Part shown: positions 43,692 through 54,135 of the stretch, in pieces | How the letters are laid out: every line of letters begins with the position of its first letter | Numbering within the stretch: position 1 is the first letter of the stretch | From: Trochalopteron elliotii | Taxonomy: Eukaryota > Chordata > Aves > Passeriformes > Leiothrichidae | Reading direction: 5' to 3' | DNA length: 64,000 nucleotides | NCBI GenBank assembly: GCA_024734555.1 | Contig: JANPWX010000073.1 | Span: forward strand, 3,936,843 to 4,000,842 | Program-made: the position numbers and the translations under genes | Notes under the pieces: generated by a model | Told to the model about the DNA's origin: nothing | The model's database searches: none | The model's input: the letters and a program-made list of their open reading frames with translations, nothing else

Positions 43692-44689
43692 ATGTTTGGT
43701 TAACAATTTTGTTTTATAGATATGCATTTCAACCTGAGCAGTGTGCAATGTACTGGGTTTGCTTGATCCATCACCTCTGTTGAAGGTGAGATTTCATTTC
43801 TCTGCTTAGTCTAACATAATATTTCTAATAAGAAGCATGAATAGGCAATCACTGGGAAGCAAAATCTCTTTGGAAGAGAAGGATAATTCTTTAGAAAGGA
43901 AAGCACAGTAGCCCCTGTGAGATAAGTAATTTCAGAACAATTAACAGAATACACATAACTTTTACAACACCCTGTAATTGTTTATGCCTTTTATGTGAGA
44001 ACTGGATAGTAGGGAGAAAATTATCTTTATTAATTCCTTTAAAACAGATATAGTCAATTTTAGAATAATCCTGTGGCATGCACACTGTGTAACAGATATA
44101 TATATATATTTGGTGAAAAATTTTAGTACAACTTGTGACCACAGATACAAATTAGTCAGGAAATAAACATGAATTTTAACATATCTGATCTCCCAGCATT
44201 AGCTTTTAGATTTTTATTTAAAAAAATATTCAGTATCTATAATGCAAATAAGGAATGAAAATTACTTCACTTATTGCCCTTAAGTGGAAGGTGTAGACAC
44301 TTTTGCAAATGCCATGAGGCACCTCTGCATTCTTAGGGATCTAATTGTGTTTAGAAACCTGACATCCCTCAATCAAGGGGCAAGTTCTATAAGCAAGCTG
44401 CTGAGATTGTGATGTTGCCAGTGTATCAGTCTGTACATAGCCATGACCTGAGAAACACATAAGTTACCATGTCCCATTCATCTCCTACATTTACCTCACT
44501 CTTCAGCCTCACAAAGTCCCAGTTTCTAAACTGGAATAGTCTTAAATTTAAGATGCTAGCAGCAGTTTGGGATGAAAAAATGAGCCCCAGACACCGCCAA
44601 GTGGCATTTACACTTTTAGATTGCAGCACTGCATCTCAGAACACAAGTTAGGATCATCCTTCCCAACAGAAAACCCTTGCCCTTGGTGC
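43692..44689. other. Intergenic stretch, AT-rich
   Basis: No gene or interspersed repeat recognised apart from the short AT run at 44096. Confidence 0.55.
44096..44109. repeat. Short (AT)n run
   Basis: Seven AT dinucleotides in AT-rich sequence. Confidence 0.7.
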
Positions 44690-44985
44690 AGTGCTGAGAT
44701 CTGTAGACTGCTGGGGTGCCTCCTCCCTCTCCTCCTGCCCTCACCTCAGGGCTCGAGGTGTTTATCACACTTCTTTCCCTCCTCACTCCTGCCTGCAGGG
44801 CAGCATTTAGTCCTTTATCCCACAGTCTCTCCCTGTGGCTGCAGGGCTCAGTCATGTCCTGTGGTGGTATTTTGGAGCTGTCTGGAACTGGCTGTGCCCA
44901 GCAAGGGGCAGCCCTGTTCTCTCCTCACAGGGGCCACCCTGCAGTCCTTGCTGCCAAAACCCTGACACAGCATCAAACATAGTCA
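44690..44985 (+). repeat. Probable degenerate avian LTR-type repeat
   Basis: A GC- and CT-rich block containing GCTGGGGTGCCTCCTCCCTC, GAGCTGTCTGGAACTGGCTG, GGGGCAGCCC, CTCCTCACAGGGGCCACCCT and CTGCCAAAACCCTGACAC. From memory this order resembles a common bird interspersed repeat of LTR type, but I cannot name the family. No coding part, TATA box or terminal TG/CA pair could be set, so boundaries are approximate. Confidence 0.4.
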
Positions 44986-46775
44986 GTGTTGTCAATAATT
45001 TTCACTGAGGACTGGTCCATGACTGAGAGTTAAGAAGTGTGAGCTGTTGGAGGGAAAATGATCAGCTCCCACCACGAACAGTTCTAAGGCATGTGACAGG
45101 AGGCATGTGCACACTAACAGGGAAAAGATACAAACAACCTATATTGATATTACACACTGCTTATTTCCATGGCTGACCCTCTCCTGGCCTTCCTCACCAC
45201 CAAGCAGGTATATTCAGAGAGCCCTCTCAGGGACAAGGCAAGGCAATTATCCACTGCTTCAGCAAAGTGAGAGATGACTTGATCCAGGAGGTTCAACCAG
45301 CACATTTTAGTTGCCATCATATCCCCTGGTTGTTGAGGTCAGTCTTCAATCTGAAGTGTTTGCTGTCTAATCACAAACCTTCACATTTGGGGGGGAAAAA
45401 AAATCAACAAATTACCATTATCAACTGAGAATTTTATAAATTTTCACCCTGTACCTGTGACACAGGTTGACAACTGTAGAGCTGTGCTGGTACAGTAGCA
45501 CTGCCATCATCTACTTCTAAGTGGTGTGCCTCCATGAAAGACAGCACACTGGGCAAATTTATATCTGTTCATCTGCAGCTACCATTAACCTGGGTGTGCA
45601 AGTATCTGTTTCTACCATCACCACATACAGCTTCCCCTGCAGTTATACTGGATATTGGAAATGCAGCAATATCTCATTTCAGTGTGTCTCTGTATTTTCA
45701 CGCCAGTCACTTAGGAACTCATCATGTGGAAGAAAAATAAAGCATCCTCCTGTAAGAAGAGTCACAGTGTCATGGAGATGGCAGACCTGTTTTTCCACTC
45801 ATCAAATATGTTTCCATTACACCACAATGAGCTTTTAGCCTAGCTACACATTCAGGGAACAGTTTTGTGTCCCCATTGCCCTGATACTTTCCTTGTTATG
45901 ATAATAAAAAAAACCCCAAACCCAGAGCATCTGCTATGCAGAAACTCTTCACCAGAAATCCAATTGCAGCCATCCTAATTCCCACCACAGAGGACATTAG
46001 AAAGCTCTTAAAGGCAGGAACCTTCTGGACAAAACGGATAAACACCATTAGGCACCGGGTGAAAAGTGTCCTCCATTGCTTGCTCCTGAAGCAGCTTTTC
46101 CCCAGTCACTTCCACTCTCAGCAGGTAAGCAAGCAGAACATTGTGAGGGCAGAACAGTGTTCTGGCACTACTGCAACTTGTACCAGGGTTTGCTCTAAGC
46201 TTGAGCTGAAATTTCATGCTAGAAACAGTTATTAAGACCTCTTACAAATGTAAATCATAGGCAAAATAGGCATTTCAGCAGGGTGCTTATGTGCATTTGA
46301 ACAGCTGTACTAAAGCAGCAGCTCTTTCATCCACACAGATATTTCTTGTGTCTTGAAGCTGGGATGGAGGTTTGGGAACAAAATATTCTTGCATGGAAGA
46401 ACAGCACTACTTGGTAATTAAGCACATTGTGATTCACAACACCAGAGGAATGCCAGCAAGGCAAGATTGTCCTCTGATTAGGATAAAAAAAAGGGATTCA
46501 GAAAACAAATGAGGTTTCTCTATGGTTTTCTTGTGAGACTCTTTAAGGCTCAATGCCCACAAAACAGGAAGAACAGTGCTCCCTTGTGAGACAGAGAAAC
46601 TGATCTCATTTATAGTGTCCAGACTCTGCTCTGTGTGTTATTAAATATTATTACATTCTACTAATAAAGCTGAGTTTATTGTGGTGGCAGGTGCAATCAA
46701 TAAACAGTGTCATGACATCCCAAGAATGCTGTGGAAAACATAAGAAAAAGCAAAACCTATAACAGAATGAGTATC
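44986..46775. other. Intergenic stretch, nothing recognised
   Basis: Single-copy-looking sequence with short frames only; no splice-supported exon or repeat seen. Confidence 0.55.
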
Positions 46776-47330
46776 TATGCTGGTTTTGGCTGAAACAGAG
46801 TTAATTTTCTTCATAGTAGCTAGTATGGGGCCGTGTTTTGAATTTGTGCTGGAAACAGTGTTGATATCACAGGGATGTTTTGAGCAGTGCTTACACTGAG
46901 CCAAGGCCTTTCCTGCCTCTCACACCACCAGTGAGTGGGTTGGGGATGTACAAGAAGTTGTGAAGGGACACAGCTGGGACAGCTGACCGCAGCTGACCAC
47001 AGGGATATTCCAGATCACGTGGCATCATTCCCAGCATATAAAGCTAGTAGAAGAAGGAAGGGGGGGACACATGTTACACATGATGGAACCCTGCTTTCCT
47101 GGAGATTGCTGAACACCTGCCTGACCATGGGAAGTGATGAATGAAGGAACAAATTCCGTGTTTTGATTTACTCGCACATGTTGCTTTTACTTTACCTATT
47201 AAACTGTGTTTATCTCAACCCACAAATTTTCTCAGTTTTGCTCTTCAGATTCTCTCCCTCATCCCACTGAGGGAGGAATGACCGAGTGACTGTGTGATGC
47301 TTAGTTGCTAGCAGTGATTAAATCACAACA
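46776..47330 (+). mobile_element. Solo LTR of an avian endogenous retrovirus
   Basis: About 555 bases resembling a familiar bird LTR: it begins near TATGCTGGTTTTGGCTG, has GGGATATTCCAGATCACGTG in U3, a TATA box TATAAA (47037-47042), the poly(A) signal ATTAAA (47198-47203), TTATCTCAACCCACAA and a CT-rich R/U5 with CTTCAGATTCTCTCC. It ends ATCACAACA. No internal retroviral genes or second LTR flank it, so it is a solo LTR left by LTR-LTR recombination. The flanking five bases (GTATC left, AAATC right) match at only three of five positions, so the target duplication is decayed or the boundary is off by a base or two. The class (ERVL- or ERVK-like) was not settled. Confidence 0.85.
47037..47042 (+). 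promoter_or_regulatory. TATA box of the solo LTR
   Basis: TATAAA about 260 bases from the LTR start, in the position where avian LTRs of this type carry their core promoter. Intact sequence; activity unknown. Confidence 0.6.
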
Positions 47331-48095
47331 AAATCTCTGAGGAAACATGCTTTGCACAAATGTTTGAATATTCCTGGACCTTTTGTGATAAATGGGCTGT
47401 GGACTCTGGAAAAAAGAGTTAGGTAAAAGTAACTGGCCAAATAGAAGAAGAATCACCCTGTCAAATAGCACAACAGAGAGTGCCATGGCAAACATTTTCG
47501 TGGCACGTGGAACTAACCTTTCTTTCCTATGTCAAGTCTAGACCCAAAAAGAAGGAATAAAGTGTAAAATTTTTCCTCTGCTATTTAGCTTTACAAAGAT
47601 GGAAGTAGAAAATCAGTGAAGCAGTGACTCTGAAGAAGAGTATCTGAAACATACTAGAAAAACAAGCTAAGAAAAAGTGCCTATAGCCAGATCTCCCCTG
47701 AGCTGCAAACTTTGAAGGGTCACGCAAGTGAACCAGAAGAGTATACAAAAAAGCAGCCAAAAGGCTTAATAAACTGAAGCACCCTGAAGAATTTGGGGAA
47801 TTAGGAATTGGTTTATGTGGTTTTTTTCTGGAGTTCACCACCTTGTCTGCAAGAAGGAATAAATGAAAAGTTATTCTAATGGTTATGAGCTGGTGAGGTG
47901 TGAAATGCACCATGTGCAGCTGCCTACTCAGCTACAGCTTTCACTAATGCACAATACCACCTAGGCAGCCACTGCCTAGTGTAGCACACAACCCTTTTTT
48001 TCTAAAGGAACTAAAATGCCATTGACCTAACACTGCAGTTGGAAAAACCCTCAGGTGTCTTGTTGGATTATATTTCTCTTCAGATACAAGAATGT
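47331..48095. other. Intergenic stretch, nothing recognised
   Basis: No exon or repeat identified. Confidence 0.5.
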
Positions 48096-48147
48096 GTAGA
48101 CGTGGAGCTTTGGGTCTTTTCCATCCTAAATGGTCCTACGATACTGA
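48096..48147 (+). mobile_element. Possible CR1 3'-terminal scrap
   Basis: TTGGGTCTTTTCCATCCTAA followed by ATGGTCCTACGATACTG parallels the CR1 tail (GGTC..TTCCAACC..AATGATTCTACGATTCTG). About 50 bases only. Confidence 0.5.
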
Positions 48148-50394
48148 GAAATTATGCAAACACCTCTGTGAAAATAACATAGCAAAATTTTCAGTTAAGG
48201 ATAAGCTAAAACATTTTAAATGAGACCCTGAGTCTTTAGATAATGGAAATCTGTGAAAATAGGGCTTAACGTACATCTTTGCTTTTCAGCAGACTGTGTT
48301 GCTCTCTCCTCACTGGATCAGAAGTGGTTAAAACTGTACCATCAACAGAATCTCCAGCTCACTGTGTGGAGTGGGCAGAGTTCATGGATGTTTGAAATAT
48401 GGCTGCCATTTCAATAGGACTAGGGAACAGCAAAGACATCTAAAGCTTCTTACACATTCATGTGGCCAGATGCCAAATACAGGGTGGTCCTGGACAGAGG
48501 AAGGATATTAACTTTTCCACTGCTCATATTGTAATGAATTGTCATTTACCTAATGTGGTATTATTTTCTGTGGCCCAAGGTCTTTATTTATTCCTTGCAT
48601 TTCCCCTATAAATAACCCTGACTGACATTTCAAAGGCTAGATTAAGCAGGGGAACTACACAGCAGATTTGTTAAGGTAGTCACTCTGGACAATTGGTTAG
48701 CAGAGCAAAGGTTTGAGTGTCGGGCTTCTGATCACACCAGGATAAGTTTCATCTTCTCAGTTTGGGATCTGGTCCTCAGAAAGAGCAGTCCCAGCCTGTG
48801 GTCATGATCTGTCTGTGTTTACAAAACAAAATCTAGGGGAAGTTGACCTTGCCTGCAGGGAGGACCAAAGGGCAGACTCTCAAAGTCCCCTGGCATACCT
48901 AAAATCAGCATGCTGTTGTATACAGCTTTCTTTTCAAATTTAGAAACAGAGCCTTTTCTCATCTCACTTGTTCCTGGCTGCAGAAAGGTCTCCAGCTATT
49001 TATATATGTTGCAGAGGTGCCAAAAGGCACACAACACGGCTGGCAGCTTCCAGGGGGCTTGGCTCCACTAAGACTGCCACTATCCAGAGTTTTTTGGAAG
49101 CTACTTTATTCCAGCAAAACCTTTGTTCTGGGAGCACTTTGATCTGGGAATTTCTATATAAATATACTTCCTAGCCTGGTATCCTTTAGATTTCATAATT
49201 AGATAAAGAGGACAGAGCAGCTTCACATTCTTGATAGCTTTTTAGCAGGTCATTTATTTATTATCCATGAATGAGCTTGTTCAGATGGAATACAAGTCTT
49301 CAAACCTTCCACGTAAAATATGAGATTCACTGCAATTTGGTAAATGGTATAGTTTTTATGATCTCTTTACATAGCCTGCATCTTTGAATCTATTGAAGCA
49401 AAGAAGTATCCAGAGACCATGAGCCAATGGTCCATTCTGCCAAGTACAGTGTGGTTTGTAGTTTCAATTCATATTGATATGCTTCTCCAACAAACACAAA
49501 AACTTTGACTAATACTAAAAAATTAATATTATGAAGGAAGTTTTGAGATTCAAAATTTAACTTCTGCATAAGATCTGAGACAAGAACCCTAAATGAAGTA
49601 ATTTTTCATTTCCCTCTCTCCTTTTTATCTTTTTCTTTTTAAGCTGGAAAAAGAAATCAGAGAAGACATGATAGATCTAAACCATAACTGGTTCACATAA
49701 CTCTTATCTATTTTTTTTTAAACTTAAAAAGTCTGTAAGTCAAAGAGAAGTCGAAAACACTGAGAACAACATAATTTGGCTTTCCATTCTTTCCCATGAT
49801 ACGGTTTGGGTTTTCTATGAACTCTCCCATAATTAGGTCTCAGTAATCGTGAAACACTTTTGTCCCTTACTGTTTCTAGGTAACCTCAATTAAAAGCCAT
49901 GCAGAGTGACAACAAAATACTGCCAACACATCAGTCATGCACTGCACGATAAAAATAAGTTCTTTTTTTGTGTGTGCTTATCTTTGAATGTAAGAATATT
50001 TGTCAATTCAAAGGAGCTGGGAAGGGTTACTTCGATTACTTATTTGTTACACTTTAATGCTGTCCTCTTTCCCAGTTTTCCCAGCATATTGCCCTTCTCA
50101 TTCAGATCCTCTTCCAGTATCACCACTGGCTTACACATCAAGCAGAATTCTTCCCCCAACTTCTCATGAATCATCTCATTGCTGTGTGGCCAACCTCCTA
50201 ACTTGCCATTGCCCCCTGAGAACCCATTTGTCCTTCTTCTGGGTGCTGTAGTCTGATCTGAAGGTGAACCTCAAACAAGAAGTGACAAGTAATGCTTGGG
50301 CCTGCCAGCTGCTTCAGCCACTCACCAAGGGTGATATGCAAACCTCAACTCGAGACCGGATGGGTATTTTAAGAACCACAGATGCACAGCTGGA
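48148..50394. other. Intergenic stretch, nothing recognised
   Basis: AT-rich, short frames only. A chemokine-like string at 48315-48335 was examined and rejected. Confidence 0.5.
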
Positions 50395-51680
50395 AAGTAG
50401 CCCGTTTAACCCATGGTAAAGATCATGGAGCAGATCTTCCCGGAAACTATACTAAAGTGCATGAAAAATAAGGAGGGGATTGGTGACAGCCAACATAGCT
50501 TCACTAAGGGCAAATTGTTCCTGACAAAACTTGTGGCCTTCCATGATGGGTGAGGGCACTGGTGAATGAGGGAAGAGTAACTGATGTCATCTGCCTGGAC
50601 TTGTATAAACAAAGCACATGACACTGTCCCACACAACATCCTTGTCTCTAGACAAGTGGAGAGGCCCAGAACACACCAGAGCAGACAAGGATTTGGCTGG
50701 ATGGTCACACTCAACACAGTCACTGGCTCAACATCCCAGTGGAGATCAGCAATGAGTGCCATTCCTCAGGGGCTGGGGCAAGGACTGTTTAACACTTTTG
50801 TTGGCTACACAGACAGTGGGACTGAGCACACCCTCAGTGAGTTTGCCCACAACACCGAGCTGTGAGGTGCAGTCAACATGCTGGAGGGGAGGGATGCCAT
50901 CCAGACAGACGTGGACAGGCCTGAGAGCTGGGCCTGCACAAACCTCACGAAGTTCAACAATGCCAAGCATAAGGTCCTGCACCTGGGCCAAGGCAATCCC
51001 CAGCACAAACACATGCTGGGTGTAGAATGGACTGAGAACAGTCCTGAGGAGAAGGACTTGATGAGTGTTGGTAGACAAGAAGCACAAAATGACCCGTCCC
51101 TGAGTGAACACAGCCCAAAAAGCCACCCACGTCCTGGGCTTCATCAAAAGCAGTATGGCCAGCAGGTCAGGGAAGATGATTTTGCCCTACTCTGGGTCAA
51201 AATGGAAATACCTTTTGTCTTCTCTGCTCTGGTGAGACCCCACCTGGAGTTCTGCATCCAGTTCTAGGGTCCCCAACATAAGAAAGACAAGGACCTGCTG
51301 GAGCAGGTCTGGATGAGGGCCAGTAAGATGGTCAGAGAGGGATGGAGCACCTCTCCTATGGCAACAGGCTGAGAGAGCTGAGGTTGTTCACCATGAAGAA
51401 GAGATGGCTCCAGGTAGAGGTTAGAGCAGCCTTTCAGTATCTAAAGGGGAAAGGGGCTTGTTACAAGAGCCTGTGGATCAGATATAAGGAATTCATTGTG
51501 AGAGTGGTGAGACAGTGGTTGCCCAGTGAAGTTGTGGATATCCTCTCCTTGGTGGTGTTCAAGGCCAGGTTGGATGGTGCCCTCAGCAACGTGGTCTAGC
51601 GGAAGGTGTCCCTGCCCATGGCAGGGCACTTGGAGCTGGATGATCTAAGGCCCATTTCACCTCAAACCATTCTAGGGTTT
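50395..51680 (+). mobile_element. CR1 LINE, 1.3-kb 5'-truncated copy (RT to 3' UTR)
   Basis: The longest repeat in the window. Conserved CR1 RT blocks appear in order: KIMEQ-type start (about 50419), [19 protein letters not shown] (about 50467), the DVICLDL and ETVPHNIL-like region (about 50582-50645), PQGLGQGLFNTFVGYTDSG (about 50762), LSEFAHNTEL (about 50838), LEGRDAIQTDVDR, KHKVLHLGQGNPQHKHMLG (about 50966), SALVRPHLEFCIQF (about 51222), EHLSYGNRLRELRLFTMKK (about 51342) and VVDILSLVVFKARLDGALSN (about 51532). They fall in several frames with stops, so it is dead; the FADD motif reads FAHN. The 3' UTR ends near CAAACCATTCTAGGGTTTTG without the usual short terminal repeats. Confidence 0.95.
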
Positions 51681-53959
51681 TGTGCTGATACCAGCTGCAA
51701 GGGATGGCATACATCAACATGTACAGCTTAGCAACTTAGCTTTGAAAAGAATGTGGTGTTCTGTAGCACAAGCTTAAGCACATGGGCACAGGCTGTCCAA
51801 GCCATGACGAAGCAGCATCTCACATAGACAGTAAATACTAGTGGGCTTTCTCCAAGCAGCAAAAGCATACAGGATGTTAGAGGGAAGTGTTAGCATATAT
51901 GGAGCAGGGAGATTCAGTCTGGAACTGGAAAGCTCAGAGTGGATTGTGGGGGCAGGGAAAAAGCTACTGGCAAGGGAGGAAACAATGAAACAGAAAGAAA
52001 AAACAACTGGGGGCTAGAAATCGTAGTGAGGGAAACCCATGCACAAACCCTTCGATGAGATTCTGGGCAGGAAAGATTGGGCAGAGCCTTGAGAAACCCT
52101 CAGCGTGCTGACTGCTCTGACTGAAAATATGAGTCATCAGCCCCTAGGATGACTCACGGCCACTCTCCTCCACCCTGAGTGGCAAATGAAAATATAGATG
52201 AAGAGGAAGGTCGGGCTGAGGACAGTACTACAAGCCAGGGAATTTCTCAGCCTCTCACTATGTCAACACTCGTGTCATGAATCCTTTCACATTCAGCAGT
52301 TGGTGGCTGAGGAGGAGACAGCAGTGACCATCTGGGGAAGGAGAGGGGTGCCATCCTCCCTCATGTTGCTTGCCAGGGAGGGAGACGTCTTGGCAACAGA
52401 AGAAAGCACCTGAGAGACAGAAAAAGGGCAACTGGTACATGTAGCTATTTAGCAAATGAACTAGAAGTAAGAAGGGGAAAATTATAAAGGGTTTTGCATA
52501 TCTTGGTTAATTGAGTTACAGCTGTGAGGATAGCACTGCTGAATAGCTTGCCAGGCTGAAATCCAGGCCTTATTAGAGTCACTGGAAATCTGGCAACAGA
52601 CCTGAGCAAATTTGGTTTTCACCACAGCTTTAATGCCATGTGATACAGAGAAACAACCAAAGCTCAAGGTCCAGGAAAAGGCTGAGCTGCTTTACTGGCT
52701 ATGTGGGTGCAGCCAGGCCAGATCTCCCCTAGCACCTCTGCTCCCAGCCCTGGGCAGAGGGCCGCCATGCCAGGCTGGGCCTGGGTCCTGCAGCTGAGGA
52801 AAATCAATGTGTTGACCGGGATATGTGGGCTCTGGGAGCTGAACTTACAGACATCACCTTGGCAATTGCCACACAGCCAGGCCTTAGGAAGCTGCCTGCA
52901 GTCACTCTGCTGCTAGACTCTCTGCTACTGTGTCATCTGTATTGCATTAAATTTCCATCACCTTTCTTTCAGTCCAGACTGACTGTAAGGAGGGGATAAA
53001 GTTTCTTGTGAGCCATTAATGCTCCCTGGACTGGCACATTCCCACATCAGATCATGCCACTCTTGCTTCTCACCTCCCTTGTTTTTCCTTTACATCTGTT
53101 AAGACTACAAGTTACTGGAGCTGTGACTCCATCTCTTGGGCATTGTTTGTCCAACAAGGCCTCCACTTCCTTTAACTCCTGGACCTACCAGTGAGATAAT
53201 ATTAAAACATTCACACCTTGTCTTGTCACATAGTACAAAATTGGCTTTCTTTATAATGAGTTTTTCCTAAAGTCTTTTGGGCACTGTTTGGATCATAATC
53301 TGTTCCCACAACCAAGTGAGTTGGGTCATTTAGTAGCATGTAAGAAAATTATTAACACAAATCTGAGCAGCAACATTTCAACTTCTTTTCCCAGACCAGT
53401 GAAATTCAGCATTAACTCTGTGCAGTGAAGCATTCACTTTACTTAAGTACTTCATCATCTCTAATTACCTTCAGCATAGAAACCCCCTCCCTTTCCATTC
53501 CTTTCATGCAACTTTTGGCCTCCAGCTAAAACAATGCCCTTTCACTCCCCTTTTTTATCAAAGCATTGCCCTGATCACAGAGCCAAGGAATGTCAAGATA
53601 GATATACTTTTGCAGATACACTCAATGTTTGTGTAAATGAATGAATGCTCAGGAGAGAGCATGCTTTGTGGGTAACAGACAAGTTAATAGGAACTTGAGA
53701 GGCTTGGGATTGTCTCTGTGCCTGTCATTCCTGCCTCAGGACAGTTCAGGGTTTGTGATTCCATAGTCAGCAATGGTTATTGACTGACTGTTCCCAGCCA
53801 TGAGTTTTGCTGCACAGACTGAGCACTGCATGGACTCAGCCTTGCCCTCCAGAGATGCTTCTCTCTTCTCATTCCTACACAGAGTCAGTTTTCACTGCCT
53901 GCCAGGTCCGTGCTGCTGGCACCCAGCTGAAAGGAGTGGTCAGAAGTACTGGAATCACC
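51681..53959. other. Intergenic stretch, nothing firm
   Basis: Moderately GC-rich around 52690-52900. No family motif or splice-supported exon recognised. Confidence 0.5.
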
Positions 53960-54135
53960 TGCCACATACTGGAATTGTCTGCTCAGGGAGGTGGTGGAGT
54001 CACGATCCTAGGAAGTGTTTATAAAAAGATTGGATGCGGCACTCAGTGCCATGGTTTACCTGAGGTGTTAGGGCATGGATTGGACTCAATGATCTTAAAG
54101 GTCTCTTCCTACCTAGTGATTCAGTGATTCTGTGG
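53960..54135 (+). mobile_element. CR1 3'-end fragment
   Basis: CTGCTCAGGGAGGTGGTGGA, ATAAAAAGATTGGATGCGGC, ACTCAGTGCCATGGTTTACC and GGACTCAATGATCTTAAAGG match the end of CR1 coding sequence and its 3' UTR in order, finishing in GTGATTCAGTGATTCTGTGG, the GATTCTGT type of terminal repeat. This ending differs from the other copies, so it belongs to another CR1 subfamily. Length about 175 bases. Confidence 0.9.

Noticed and set aside
42885..43748. A 287-codon open frame on the - strand
   Set aside because: It spans the N gap and is otherwise translated pyrimidine repeat (Leu/Phe/Ser/Pro). Stop-free simple repeat, not a gene.
48315..48335. DQKWLK string reminiscent of the C-terminal region of the chemokine XCL1, a neighbour of DPT in mammals
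   Set aside because: Only six residues agree, the expected cysteine is absent, and no other chemokine exon is visible.
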